Below are positions 1 to 6,092 of a stretch of DNA of 7,803 nt, piece after piece (the stretch's first letter is position 1; each line of letters begins with the position of its first letter). The stretch comes from Candidatus Poribacteria bacterium. Lineage in GTDB: Bacteria; Poribacteria; WGA-4E; WGA-3G. The notes beneath the pieces were generated by a model. The model did no database searches and was not told where the DNA came from. It saw only the letters and a list, made by a program, of their open reading frames with translations. The translations under genes were made by a program, and so were the position numbers. The stretch lies in contig JAPPMR010000025.1 of the NCBI GenBank assembly GCA_028818995.1, positions 1 through 7,803 on the forward strand. The letters are read 5' to 3'.

Positions 1-45
1 GAACGACTCCGTGCACAACTTGCAAACCGTCAAAACGATAATTAA
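1..45 (+). CDS. 3' end of an upstream gene (possibly sufD)
   Basis: Reading frame 1 is open from the window edge and gives 14 codons (ERLRAQLANRQNDN) before a TAA at 43-45, 17 bp before sufS. The polar, charged tail is compatible with the C-terminus of a SufB/SufD-type scaffold protein, and SufB/C/D genes commonly precede sufS in such operons. The identity therefore rests on gene order alone. The fragment is too short to recognise by sequence, and an open frame of this length can occur by chance. Confidence 0.45.
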   Translation, partial: ERLRAQLANRQNDN

Positions 46-62
46 ATCTATTTGGGTATAAT

Positions 63-1322
63 ATGACACAAAAAACAATGTACACCTCCGACTTTCGCCC
101 ACTTGATGTCCAATCCATTCGCGAAGATTTTCCAATCTTCGCGGACACGCCGCCGTTAGCATTCCTTGACAGTGCTGCTTCAACGCAAACACCGCGCCCT
201 GTCGTTGAGGCAATGGACGCATATTATGATACCTACCGCTCCAATATCCATCGCGGCGTCTATCGGATTTCAGAAGAGGCGACAGACCAATACGAAAAAG
301 CGCGGCAGAAAGTGGCACAACTGATTAACGCACCGCGTACAAGTCAAGTTGTCTTCACACGGAATACAACGGAGTCCATCAACCTTGTTGCATACAGTTG
401 GGGAAGTCTAAATATCCAGCAAGGCGATGAGATTGTACTCACCGACCTTGAACACCATAGCAACCTTGTTCCGTGGCAGCTGCTTGCACAACGCACTGGC
501 GCAACGTTCCGATTTCTTGAGATAACTGATGAAGGCTTGCTTGACTTCACACAACTGCGTAATGTGCTTACCGAAAAAACGAAATTGGTCGCAATAACAC
601 ACGTCTCTAATGTTCTCGGCACAATTAATCCGATTCAGTCTATTACAGACGCTGCACACGCTGTGGGTGCGAAGGTATTAGTAGATGCGGCGCAATCCGT
701 GCCACATTTTCATGTTGACGTGCAGCAGTTGGATTGCGATTTTCTTGCATTTTCTGGGCATAAGATGTGTGGTCCAACCGGTGTCGGTGTGCTATACGGT
801 AAATTGGAACTGCTTGAGGAGATGCCACCCTTTCTCGGCGGCGGTTCAATGATCCGTTCTGTTGAACGCGATATTTCTACCTATGCAGACGTGCCAGCAA
901 AGTTTGAGGCAGGCACGCCAAGCATCGCTGAGGCAATTGGACTCGGTGCTACCGTAGATTACCTCACGCAAGCGGGATTAGCATCAATTCATGTGCATGA
1001 ACAGGAACTCCTTAAATATGCACATGAACGTCTACAAGAGATTGAAGGCATTACTATATATGGACCGGCACCGCATCAAAAAGCAGGTGTTATCTCCTTT
1101 AATATAGAGGGTATCCATCCGCATGATGTGGCAGGCATTTTGGATACACATAACGTTGCTATCCGTGCAGGACATCACTGCGCACAGCCGCTGATGAAAA
1201 AGTTAGATGTTATCGCCACTGCACGTGCCAGTTTCTATCTATACAACACGTTTGAAGACGTAGATCGCTTATGTGAAGGACTCCAAAAAGCACAGAATCT
1301 CATGACCCGGAGAAGTAAATGA
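63..1322 (+). CDS. sufS: SufS-type cysteine desulfurase
   Basis: PLP-dependent class V aminotransferase-fold enzyme that converts L-cysteine to alanine and leaves a persulfide sulfur for Fe-S cluster assembly in the cytosol. The 419 residues match the family (E. coli SufS has 406). Visible landmarks: LDSAAS near residue 36; EHHSNLVPW (130-138) with the cofactor-stacking histidine; DAAQSVPH (208-215); SGHK with the PLP lysine K234; and RAGHHCAQP with the catalytic cysteine C373. An arginine at 388 (ARASF) fits the substrate carboxylate site. The short loop before C373 marks the SufS group rather than IscS. The start is uncertain: neither ATG 63 nor ATG 78 has a clear Shine-Dalgarno, and both precede the conserved region (SIREDFPIF). 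The stop overlaps the sufU start as ATGA, implying coupled translation and a SufS-SufU partnership. Confidence 0.96.
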   Translation: MTQKTMYTSDFRPLDVQSIREDFPIFADTPPLAFLDSAASTQTPRPVVEAMDAYYDTYRSNIHRGVYRISEEATDQYEKARQKVAQLINAPRTSQVVFTRNTTESINLVAYSWGSLNIQQGDEIVLTDLEHHSNLVPWQLLAQRTGATFRFLEITDEGLLDFTQLRNVLTEKTKLVAITHVSNVLGTINPIQSITDAAHAVGAKVLVDAAQSVPHFHVDVQQLDCDFLAFSGHKMCGPTGVGVLYGKLELLEEMPPFLGGGSMIRSVERDISTYADVPAKFEAGTPSIAEAIGLGATVDYLTQAGLASIHVHEQELLKYAHERLQEIEGITIYGPAPHQKAGVISFNIEGIHPHDVAGILDTHNVAIRAGHHCAQPLMKKLDVIATARASFYLYNTFEDVDRLCEGLQKAQNLMTRRSK

Positions 1323-1708
1323 ACATATATCAGGAAGAACTGTTGGATCACTACGAAAATCCCAGCAACTACGGAACACTCCCAAACCCAGATATTTCAC
1401 ACGAAGAGGATAATCCACTATGTGGAGATAAGATTCGGATTGATTTAATTGTTGAGGATGACATTATCAAAGAGGTGCGTTTTTCTGGTCACGGCTGTAC
1501 CATTAGTTTAGCCGCCGCTTCTATGCTGACCGAAGAGATTGTAGGAAAATCCCTTGAGGAAGTCAAAAAACTCTCCAGAGACGATATTTTGGATATGGTT
1601 GGCATTCCGTTGGGACCCGTCCGTGTAAAATGTGCTTTATTGGCGCTCAAAGTTCTCAAAGCGGGTGCCTACGGTATTAAAGGCTGGCCCGGCGAAGAAG
1701 ATGAATAA
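1319..1708 (+). CDS. sufU: SufU-type sulfur-transfer / scaffold protein
   Basis: Small zinc-binding partner that takes the persulfide from SufS, or acts as a U-type scaffold. The 129 residues contain the three ligand cysteines C35 (NPLCGD, with D37), C60 (GHGC) and C105 (VRVKCALLAL). R-V-K-C, rather than the H-C pair of IscU, places it with SufU. However, C60 to C105 is only 45 residues apart, as in IscU, whereas Bacillus SufU has about 62 here because of an inserted segment. This is therefore the insertion-less SufU form. The C-terminal tail KGWPGEEDE is acidic. The ATG overlaps the sufS stop by 4 nt, and GGAGA at 1309-1313 serves as the Shine-Dalgarno. No sufE is seen, in keeping with SufU filling that role. 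Confidence 0.93.
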   Translation: MNIYQEELLDHYENPSNYGTLPNPDISHEEDNPLCGDKIRIDLIVEDDIIKEVRFSGHGCTISLAAASMLTEEIVGKSLEEVKKLSRDDILDMVGIPLGPVRVKCALLALKVLKAGAYGIKGWPGEEDE

Positions 1709-1719
1709 GAAAGGAACAG

Positions 1720-2031
1720 ATGGCAGAATTCTATAAAGTAGCGAAAGTTGGTGAAGTGCCAACCGGCACAAAAAAATTGGTTGAAGTAGATTTCGTCCCC
1801 GTGCTACTCTTTAACGTGGAAGGTGAATTTTACGCGATGGAGGATGTCTGCACACATGATGGCGGTCCTTTAGGTGAAGGCTTTTTGGACGGTGATGAGA
1901 TAGAATGTCCACGGCACGGCGCACGATTTTGTGTCAAAACTGGAAAAGCACTCTGTATGCCTGCCGTAGAAGATATTGAATGTTTTCCTGTCAAAATTGA
2001 GGACGACGAAATATTAGTTAGCATCGATTAA
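1720..2031 (+). CDS. Rieske [2Fe-2S] ferredoxin
   Basis: A 103-residue single-domain Rieske protein, likely a cytosolic electron carrier. The cluster ligands are clear: CTH (C44, H46), then 16 residues, then CPRH (C63, H66). The usual HGARF and TGKAL segments follow. The disulfide cysteines of high-potential Rieske proteins in bc complexes are absent (CTHDGG and CPRHGA), so it belongs with the low-potential ferredoxin type of ring-hydroxylating dioxygenases and NirD. There is no signal peptide or membrane anchor. Two extra cysteines (C71, C79) follow the cluster site. It starts 11 nt after sufU, with AAGGAA at 1711-1716 as ribosome binding site. Since no oxygenase gene is nearby, its place between sufU and sufT suggests it supplies electrons to Fe-S assembly; that role is inferred from position. 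Confidence 0.92.
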   Translation: MAEFYKVAKVGEVPTGTKKLVEVDFVPVLLFNVEGEFYAMEDVCTHDGGPLGEGFLDGDEIECPRHGARFCVKTGKALCMPAVEDIECFPVKIEDDEILVSID

Positions 2032-2068
2032 CCACTACCTCATCAGAGTGGATTATCATAGTCACTAT

Positions 2069-2074
2069 AGGAGG
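2069..2074 (+). promoter_or_regulatory. Strong Shine-Dalgarno fixing the sufT start
   Basis: A perfect AGGAGG lies 6 nt before ATG 2081. It decides against an in-frame GTG at 2048, which would add 11 residues (rich in His, Tyr and Arg) encoded across this very site. An 11-nt palindrome, ATAGT-C-ACTAT (2058-2068), abuts it upstream. Confidence 0.85.
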
Positions 2075-2080
2075 AAAGAA

Positions 2081-2380
2081 ATGGTAACAGAAGAATCTGT
2101 CTTAGAATCTATCAAAGAAATTATCGACCCCGAAATCGGTATTAACATCGTGGATATGGGACTTATCTACGGAGTTGACATTGACGACACAACTGTTGAT
2201 ATTACGATGACCTTAACAAGCCCCGGATGCCCCGCTGGTGGACAAATTGTCAACGGCACACAGCATGTTACGCAGCAAATGGATGGTGTTGAAGAAGTTA
2301 ATGTCAATGTTGTCTGGAATCCGCGTTGGACCCCCGAAATGATGAGCGAAGACGCGAAGGACGAACTCGGTATCTTTTAA
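2081..2380 (+). CDS. sufT: SufT-like DUF59 / MIP18-family Fe-S maturation factor
   Basis: A 99-residue DUF59 (MIP18, PaaD-like) protein; this family helps load Fe-S clusters onto client proteins. Visible family marks: DPEIGINIVDMGLIY (residues 16-30), TLTSPGCPAG with the conserved cysteine C50, and a C-terminal VVWNPRWTPEMMS followed by AKDELGIF. The length is that of a single stand-alone domain, without the N-terminal extension of some SufT proteins. The start at ATG 2081 is chosen from the AGGAGG in front of it. The gene follows the Rieske gene after 49 nt and is followed by a stem-loop. The symbol is applied from family plus SUF context; paaD-type phenylacetate hydroxylase subunits are the alternative, but no paa genes are present. 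Confidence 0.9.
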   Translation: MVTEESVLESIKEIIDPEIGINIVDMGLIYGVDIDDTTVDITMTLTSPGCPAGGQIVNGTQHVTQQMDGVEEVNVNVVWNPRWTPEMMSEDAKDELGIF

Positions 2381-2388
2381 AGGTAGTA

Positions 2389-2439
2389 GGCACACTCCGA
2401 CAAATGCCATAAGCGCATTTGTCGTTGATTTGGTGTGCC
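2389..2439 (+). repeat. Two-part stem-loop between sufT and the DUF971 gene
   Basis: The inner stem CGACAAATGC (2398-2407) pairs perfectly with GCATTTGTCG (2415-2424) around a 7-nt loop. The outer stem GGCACAC (2389-2395) pairs perfectly with GTGTGCC (2433-2439), with an unpaired asymmetric bulge between. It begins 8 nt after the sufT stop and ends 8 nt before ATG 2448. No T-run follows (GTACCCCC does), so a plain intrinsic terminator is unlikely. An mRNA processing or stability element, or a translational control hairpin for the downstream gene, fits better. Confidence 0.7.
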
Positions 2440-2447
2440 GTACCCCC

Positions 2448-2834
2448 ATGAATGCCACTGCAAAACAACCGAAAACCCTCAAAAAACATGACAACGCCTT
2501 TCAGATTGAATGGAAAGACGGACACGCCAGTTGGTACCCATATCGCTATCTCAGGCAGATGTGTCCGTGTGCTGAATGCGCCATCATCAGACACGAGGGT
2601 AAGGATATCCATTCCCTCTTTTCACCACAAGGCGATGGCGACATGACGCTGATAGAGGTTTCAGACGATATTCAACCACTTGATATCCAGTTAGTTGGTC
2701 GTTATGCCCTCCAATTCAGTTGGGATGATGGACACAATACCGGCATCTATCCGTTTGAAATTCTACGCGAAACCTGTCCGTGTCCGGAATGTATGCCGTT
2801 GCCACCTATTCAAAACCAGGAAGAAACTGAATAA
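2448..2834 (+). CDS. DUF971 (GBBH-like N-terminal domain) protein with two CPCxEC motifs
   Basis: A 128-residue protein, essentially one DUF971 domain (Pfam GBBH-like_N). It shows the characteristic W-x-DG start (EWKDGHASWYP, 21-31), LRQMCPCAEC (35-44), a central VGRYAL (83-88), then SWDDGHNTGIYP (91-102) and LRETCPCPEC (106-115). The six cysteines (C39, C41, C44, C110, C112, C115) look like metal or Fe-S ligands. DUF971 is the C-terminal domain of the plastid Fe-S carrier HCF101, whose N-terminal domain is DUF59, the product of the preceding gene, which supports a role in cluster transfer. The molecular function is not established. The start is ATG 2448; a TTG at 2430 lies inside the stem-loop. 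Neither has a good Shine-Dalgarno. The stop overlaps the rhodanese ATG by 1 nt (TAATG). Confidence 0.85.
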   Translation: MNATAKQPKTLKKHDNAFQIEWKDGHASWYPYRYLRQMCPCAECAIIRHEGKDIHSLFSPQGDGDMTLIEVSDDIQPLDIQLVGRYALQFSWDDGHNTGIYPFEILRETCPCPECMPLPPIQNQEETE

Positions 2835-3169
2835 TGCAGACAAAACCCTCACTCCCCGAAATCTCACCACAAGAACTGAAACAGAAATTAGACGAAAATG
2901 AGTCTGTGTTTTTATTAGACGTGCGTGAACAGAGTGAATACGACATCGTGCATATTGAAGGTGCGCGGTTAGTCCCACTCAACACATTGCCGCATCATAT
3001 AGACAGTCTCCCATCAGACCAAGAAATTATTGTCTACTGTCATCATGGACAGCGAAGTCTCTACGCTACTGCCTATCTACATCAAAACGGATTTACCGAT
3101 ACCAAAAACCTTGCTGGTGGTATTGACCAGTGGGCAGTCCAAATTGACCCAACGCTAAGGAGATATTAG
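2834..3169 (+). CDS. Single-domain rhodanese sulfurtransferase
   Basis: A 111-residue rhodanese-like domain that carries sulfane sulfur as a cysteine persulfide. Marks in order: ISPQELKQKLD (10-20), LLDVREQSEYDIVHIEGA (27-44, the DVR and H-I-x-G-A signatures), VYCHHGQRS (67-75) with active-site C69 in a six-residue CHHGQR loop, and NLAGGIDQWA near residue 93-102. It has no signal peptide and should be cytosolic, like GlpE or PspE-type domains without export. It overlaps the DUF971 stop by one base and ends 3 nt before the next ATG, so the three genes are probably co-translated. In this operon it likely supplies or relays sulfur; the actual donor and acceptor cannot be read from the sequence. 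Confidence 0.93.
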   Translation: MQTKPSLPEISPQELKQKLDENESVFLLDVREQSEYDIVHIEGARLVPLNTLPHHIDSLPSDQEIIVYCHHGQRSLYATAYLHQNGFTDTKNLAGGIDQWAVQIDPTLRRY

Positions 3170-3172
3170 AAT

Positions 3173-3364
3173 ATGCTTGTGGAATTTGAAAACCGCTCTG
3201 GCGAAATGGAGCAGGCAGAAATGGAAATTGACGAACCTTGCCCAACCTGTTGTGGTATGCTGTTCCCGGTTGTGGAATCAAAACCCGAAAGTGGATATCG
3301 CTGTAGCAGCTGCGGACTTGTTTTTAAACCTGTAGAAGAAGAGTCAAAAGCCGTTTCCGATTAA
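3173..3364 (+). CDS. Small zinc-ribbon protein, function unknown
   Basis: A 63-residue acidic protein with one zinc ribbon: CPTC (C23, C26, with an extra C27) and CSSC (C44, C47), 17 residues between the pairs, with a typical GYRC and CGLVF framing. The N-terminal 20 residues are rich in Glu and Met, and the C-terminal tail is acidic. AAGGAG at 3157-3162, inside the end of the rhodanese gene, is 10 nt from the ATG. It ends the SUF operon, 3 nt after the rhodanese. I do not recognise a named family. Four well-placed cysteines plus tight operon placement make it a real gene. It could bind zinc as a structural protein or, given the context, iron or a cluster. Confidence 0.82.
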   Translation: MLVEFENRSGEMEQAEMEIDEPCPTCCGMLFPVVESKPESGYRCSSCGLVFKPVEEESKAVSD

Positions 3365-3384
3365 TCTGTAACTCAATCAGATTA
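3362..3384. terminator. Weak stem-loop between convergent genes
   Basis: TAATCTG (3362-3368) and CAGATTA (3378-3384) form a 7-bp stem with a 9-nt loop in the 22-bp gap between the zinc-ribbon stop and the minus-strand oxidoreductase stop. It is AT-rich and no clear T-run follows in either direction, so it is a possible bidirectional terminator only because of where it sits. Confidence 0.35.
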
Positions 3385-3386
3385 GA

Positions 3387-4475
3387 CTATTCAATCTCCC
3401 GAAAGTCTGGAACTTCCACCGGTGCGCCCCCGTTTGCAATAGATTGCTCTGAAACCAACCCCGGCACCGTAAAATCCATCGCTGCATAGACATCTAACGG
3501 TGGCGTAGTATCCTTGAGGATACTATCAACAAAATCGCGCACCTTAAAATACTCACCGAGATCACCAACATTCTGTGCCTCAGCAGGTGGGTTTTTCCAC
3601 CGTTCAGGCAGCAAGTCTTCAAATTGAGAGAGCGGTCTCCACTGCTCGCTTATGCCAAACTCACTCAACCAGAGTTTCGGTGCAGCACCCAGTCCGCGTG
3701 AACTCTCATAACACCCTTTTGTTCCTTGCAAACTAAAATATGAATTCGCTGGACGATTCGAGAGCATGTCTATCCGAATCTTGATTAACCCATCGCCCTC
3801 AGTTTTGCATAGCATCATCACAGTATCTTCCATCGCATGCTCCGGATCGGTATTAACCCCTGTGCCGAGACAACAAACACTCGCAACGCGCTCACCGAAC
3901 CACTGCAGCACAGGACCAAGACTATGTGTTGCATAATTACACCGATTGATCCCTACCTGCCAATAGTAACGCCACGTCGGGTTACCATCCGCATCGTGAT
4001 GAAGTGATTTGATGTTATGGACATATTCTCCCTCCCCGAAATACACATCACCAAACATGCCTGCCTCTACAATACTGCGGATTAACACATTGTGCTTAGA
4101 ATAGCAAGTGTTTTCAGCCATCGTATACTTAGCAGACGAATTCCGAACCGCTCGAACAAGGTCATAACATTCCTCTAACTTGACAGCAGCTGTTACTTCG
4201 CTGATAACATGTTTTCCCGCTTCTAACGCTTCAATTGACTGTGGAACGTGCAAATTCTCAGGTGTCGCAAGTACAACGAGGTCTACTGCGTCTAACATCT
4301 CTGAATAATCTGTAAATTGATGTGGAACGTTAAACCTTTCGCCAACGCTTTGAAGCGTAGCCTCATTGATGTCGCATACTGCCGTGACATCGGTTTCTGC
4401 TATTGTGTTAAACGGTTGAAAATAAGAACTGCCTCGGTGTGCCCCCACAATCCCCACCTTTATTTTATTCGCCAT
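3387..4475 (-). CDS. Gfo/Idh/MocA-family protein, GH109-like
   Basis: A 362-residue protein with an N-terminal Rossmann NAD(P) domain (GIVGAHRGSSYF, residues 8-19; VLATPENLH, 68-76) and the usual C-terminal alpha/beta domain. Where classic oxidoreductases carry the E-K-P motif with a catalytic lysine, this has SEVTAA (92-97), followed by MAENTCY (119-125), GEGEYVH (147-153) and YATHSLGPV (181-189). That set resembles GH109 alpha-N-acetylgalactosaminidases, which use tightly bound NAD+ to cleave a glycosidic bond, more than dehydrogenases. The substrate cannot be read from the sequence. No signal peptide is visible, so action is probably cytosolic. AGGAGG (plus strand 4483-4488) lies 7 nt before the ATG. 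It converges with the SUF operon and diverges from the sugar transferase, so it is probably transcribed alone. Confidence 0.88.
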   Translation of the reverse strand: MANKIKVGIVGAHRGSSYFQPFNTIAETDVTAVCDINEATLQSVGERFNVPHQFTDYSEMLDAVDLVVLATPENLHVPQSIEALEAGKHVISEVTAAVKLEECYDLVRAVRNSSAKYTMAENTCYSKHNVLIRSIVEAGMFGDVYFGEGEYVHNIKSLHHDADGNPTWRYYWQVGINRCNYATHSLGPVLQWFGERVASVCCLGTGVNTDPEHAMEDTVMMLCKTEGDGLIKIRIDMLSNRPANSYFSLQGTKGCYESSRGLGAAPKLWLSEFGISEQWRPLSQFEDLLPERWKNPPAEAQNVGDLGEYFKVRDFVDSILKDTTPPLDVYAAMDFTVPGLVSEQSIANGGAPVEVPDFREIE

Positions 4476-4567
4476 GTATGTCCCTCCTTTCTAAATATAG
4501 AAATAGCATAACACATCGTCAGTAATTTTTCAGCAAGTTCCTATTTAAGCGAGGTTTCTTATAAAAA

Positions 4568-4638
4568 AAGCCTTCCATTTGATCAAGACTTCAGTTGATT
4601 TCTAAAATAGAACACGGTATAATAATGAAGCCTTCCAT
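4568..4638. repeat. Exact 11-bp direct repeat, 60 bp apart, around a promoter
   Basis: AAGCCTTCCAT occurs at 4568-4578 and again at 4628-4638. The left copy lies just upstream of the -35 region and the right copy covers the predicted transcription start of the sugar transferase gene. A paired operator bound by one regulator is possible. No regulator gene is nearby. Confidence 0.5.
4595..4623 (+). promoter_or_regulatory. Sigma70-type promoter of the sugar transferase gene
   Basis: TTGATT at 4595-4600 (4 of 6 to TTGACA) and a perfect TATAAT at 4618-4623 are separated by 17 bp. The start would be near 4630, giving a leader of about 64 nt. The -35 box is the right arm of an inverted repeat ATCAA-N8-TTGAT (4582-4599), a possible regulator site. 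Confidence 0.7.
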
Positions 4639-4693
4639 GACATGTAAGAGGCAGGTTTAACAGACAAATTGCGGGGACCTTCAAACACCACTC

Positions 4694-6091
4694 ATGAGCA
4701 AAAAAACACTTGATCATCTGCTAATAGCACTTACAGTTTTATGCGATCTCTGTTTCATTGCCACCGCGATCGTCATTGCATATTGGTTGCGATTTGAATC
4801 AGGTTGGCTTGACGCTTTAGCAGTACACAAAGGCGGCACCCCGCCCTTTAACGATTATTTACGGCTTATTCCTGTGACAGCAATTGTCTGGTTAATGACA
4901 TTGAAAGGATTTAAACTCTATCATCCAGAAAGCAGTGTGTCTCTTTCAACGTTCTGGGTGCTTTGTAAAGCCTCAGTTATAGCACTCATTGCTACTTTAG
5001 CCGCACTCTTTTTCATCTATCATCACGATGCATATTCACGTTGGGTAATGCTTCTTGCTACAGGTTTTAGTCTCGTTTGGCTGTTCCTCGGACGACTTGT
5101 TCTTCACCGATTTCGTCAAGCAGTTCAGGCACAGGGAGTCGGTGTTAGCCGTGTAGCACTCGTAGGGTATGACAAACGCGGCGAAAAAATTATCAACGCT
5201 TTAGATGAAAAACCAAATAGCGGATACGAATTAGTAGGTATAATTGATGCAAACGCTGAGATAAACCGTGCGCCGTATCTGGGCAAAAGTGAAGAGATTC
5301 TTGAAATTGTGCAAACGCATCGCCTTGATATGCTCTTCATCGCATCTCCTACGGTACCGAATGATACTATCCTGAAGATTCTCCATGCTTGCGAAGGTGT
5401 TCCTGTTCAAATCAATGTGCTACCCGAACTCTCCGAATTTATTAGTGGTGGAACAGCAGTTACGTTTTTCGACGGCATACCTGTACTGCAGCTACGCGAA
5501 GCACCGATGCAAGGGGTAAGCGGCATTATCAAACGCCTAATAGACATCGTTTTTAGCCTATTTGCGTTGATAGTGCTCAGTCCACTTATGTTAATTATCG
5601 CGGCAACAATCCGTTTGACTTCCCCCGGCAAAGCAATTTTCCGACAAGAACGCGTCGGTAGAGCAGGGAAAAGATTCAAAATCTATAAATTCCGTTCTAT
5701 GCGTGCCAATGCTGAAGAAAACGTTGGGCATGTGTGGGCAAAATCCGAAGATCCGCGGCAAACTGCACTCGGAAAGTTTCTGAGACGTTGGAGTCTGGAC
5801 GAATTGCCCCAATTTTTTAATGTGCTCAAAGGTGATATGAGTCTCGTCGGACCGCGTCCAGAGATGTCAGGATTGATTGATGTATTCCAAGAATCTATAC
5901 CGCACTATCTTGCACGGCAGCGCGTCAAATCGGGTATGACTGGTTGGGCACAAGTCAACGGTTTGCGGGGAAACACATCTCTTGAAGATCGGGTTAACTA
6001 TGACCGCTACTATATTGAAAACTGGTCACTCACTTTAGACATAAAAATTATCTTAAAAACGTTGTGGGCTATAAAAAAAGGCTCTCGGTAG
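4694..6091 (+). CDS. Undecaprenyl-phosphate sugar-1-phosphate transferase (WbaP/WcaJ type)
   Basis: A 465-residue inner-membrane enzyme that moves a sugar-1-phosphate from an NDP-sugar to undecaprenyl phosphate, the first step of exopolysaccharide, capsule or O-antigen synthesis. The layout is the long form: four N-terminal membrane segments (about 9-31, 57-75, 88-110, 117-137), a cytosolic nucleotide-binding-like domain (VALVGYDKRG, 154-163), then the membrane-embedded helix (about 279-306) and the catalytic domain. Catalytic marks: FRQERVGRAGKRFKIYKFRSM (316-336), the D369-E370 pair in SLDELPQF, DMSLVGPRPE (381-390) and GMTGWAQVNGLRG (414-426). The sugar is not predictable; glucose or galactose are common. 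A poor Shine-Dalgarno (GGGGA, about 17 nt away) precedes the ATG. No glycosyltransferase or flippase gene adjoins, so it is an isolated initiating enzyme. Its stop is 1 bp from the convergent hydrolase stop. Confidence 0.94.
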   Translation: MSKKTLDHLLIALTVLCDLCFIATAIVIAYWLRFESGWLDALAVHKGGTPPFNDYLRLIPVTAIVWLMTLKGFKLYHPESSVSLSTFWVLCKASVIALIATLAALFFIYHHDAYSRWVMLLATGFSLVWLFLGRLVLHRFRQAVQAQGVGVSRVALVGYDKRGEKIINALDEKPNSGYELVGIIDANAEINRAPYLGKSEEILEIVQTHRLDMLFIASPTVPNDTILKILHACEGVPVQINVLPELSEFISGGTAVTFFDGIPVLQLREAPMQGVSGIIKRLIDIVFSLFALIVLSPLMLIIAATIRLTSPGKAIFRQERVGRAGKRFKIYKFRSMRANAEENVGHVWAKSEDPRQTALGKFLRRWSLDELPQFFNVLKGDMSLVGPRPEMSGLIDVFQESIPHYLARQRVKSGMTGWAQVNGLRGNTSLEDRVNYDRYYIENWSLTLDIKIILKTLWAIKKGSR

Positions 6092-6092
6092 T

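Noticed and set aside
57..62. TATAAT immediately before the sufS ATG, possible promoter or leaderless start at ATG 78
   Set aside because: No acceptable -35 at 16-18 bp upstream (AACGAT region), and the preceding frame suggests sufS is inside an operon.
2048..2080. GTG start giving an 11-residue longer DUF59 protein
   Set aside because: The extension is encoded across a perfect AGGAGG placed 6 nt before ATG 2081, and its residues are not family-like.
2430..2447. TTG start for the DUF971 protein
   Set aside because: It lies within the stem-loop, lacks a Shine-Dalgarno, and adds residues outside the domain.
4637..4660. Seven-residue leader peptide in the sugar transferase leader
   Set aside because: No ribosome binding site and no regulatory codon pattern; such a short frame is expected by chance.
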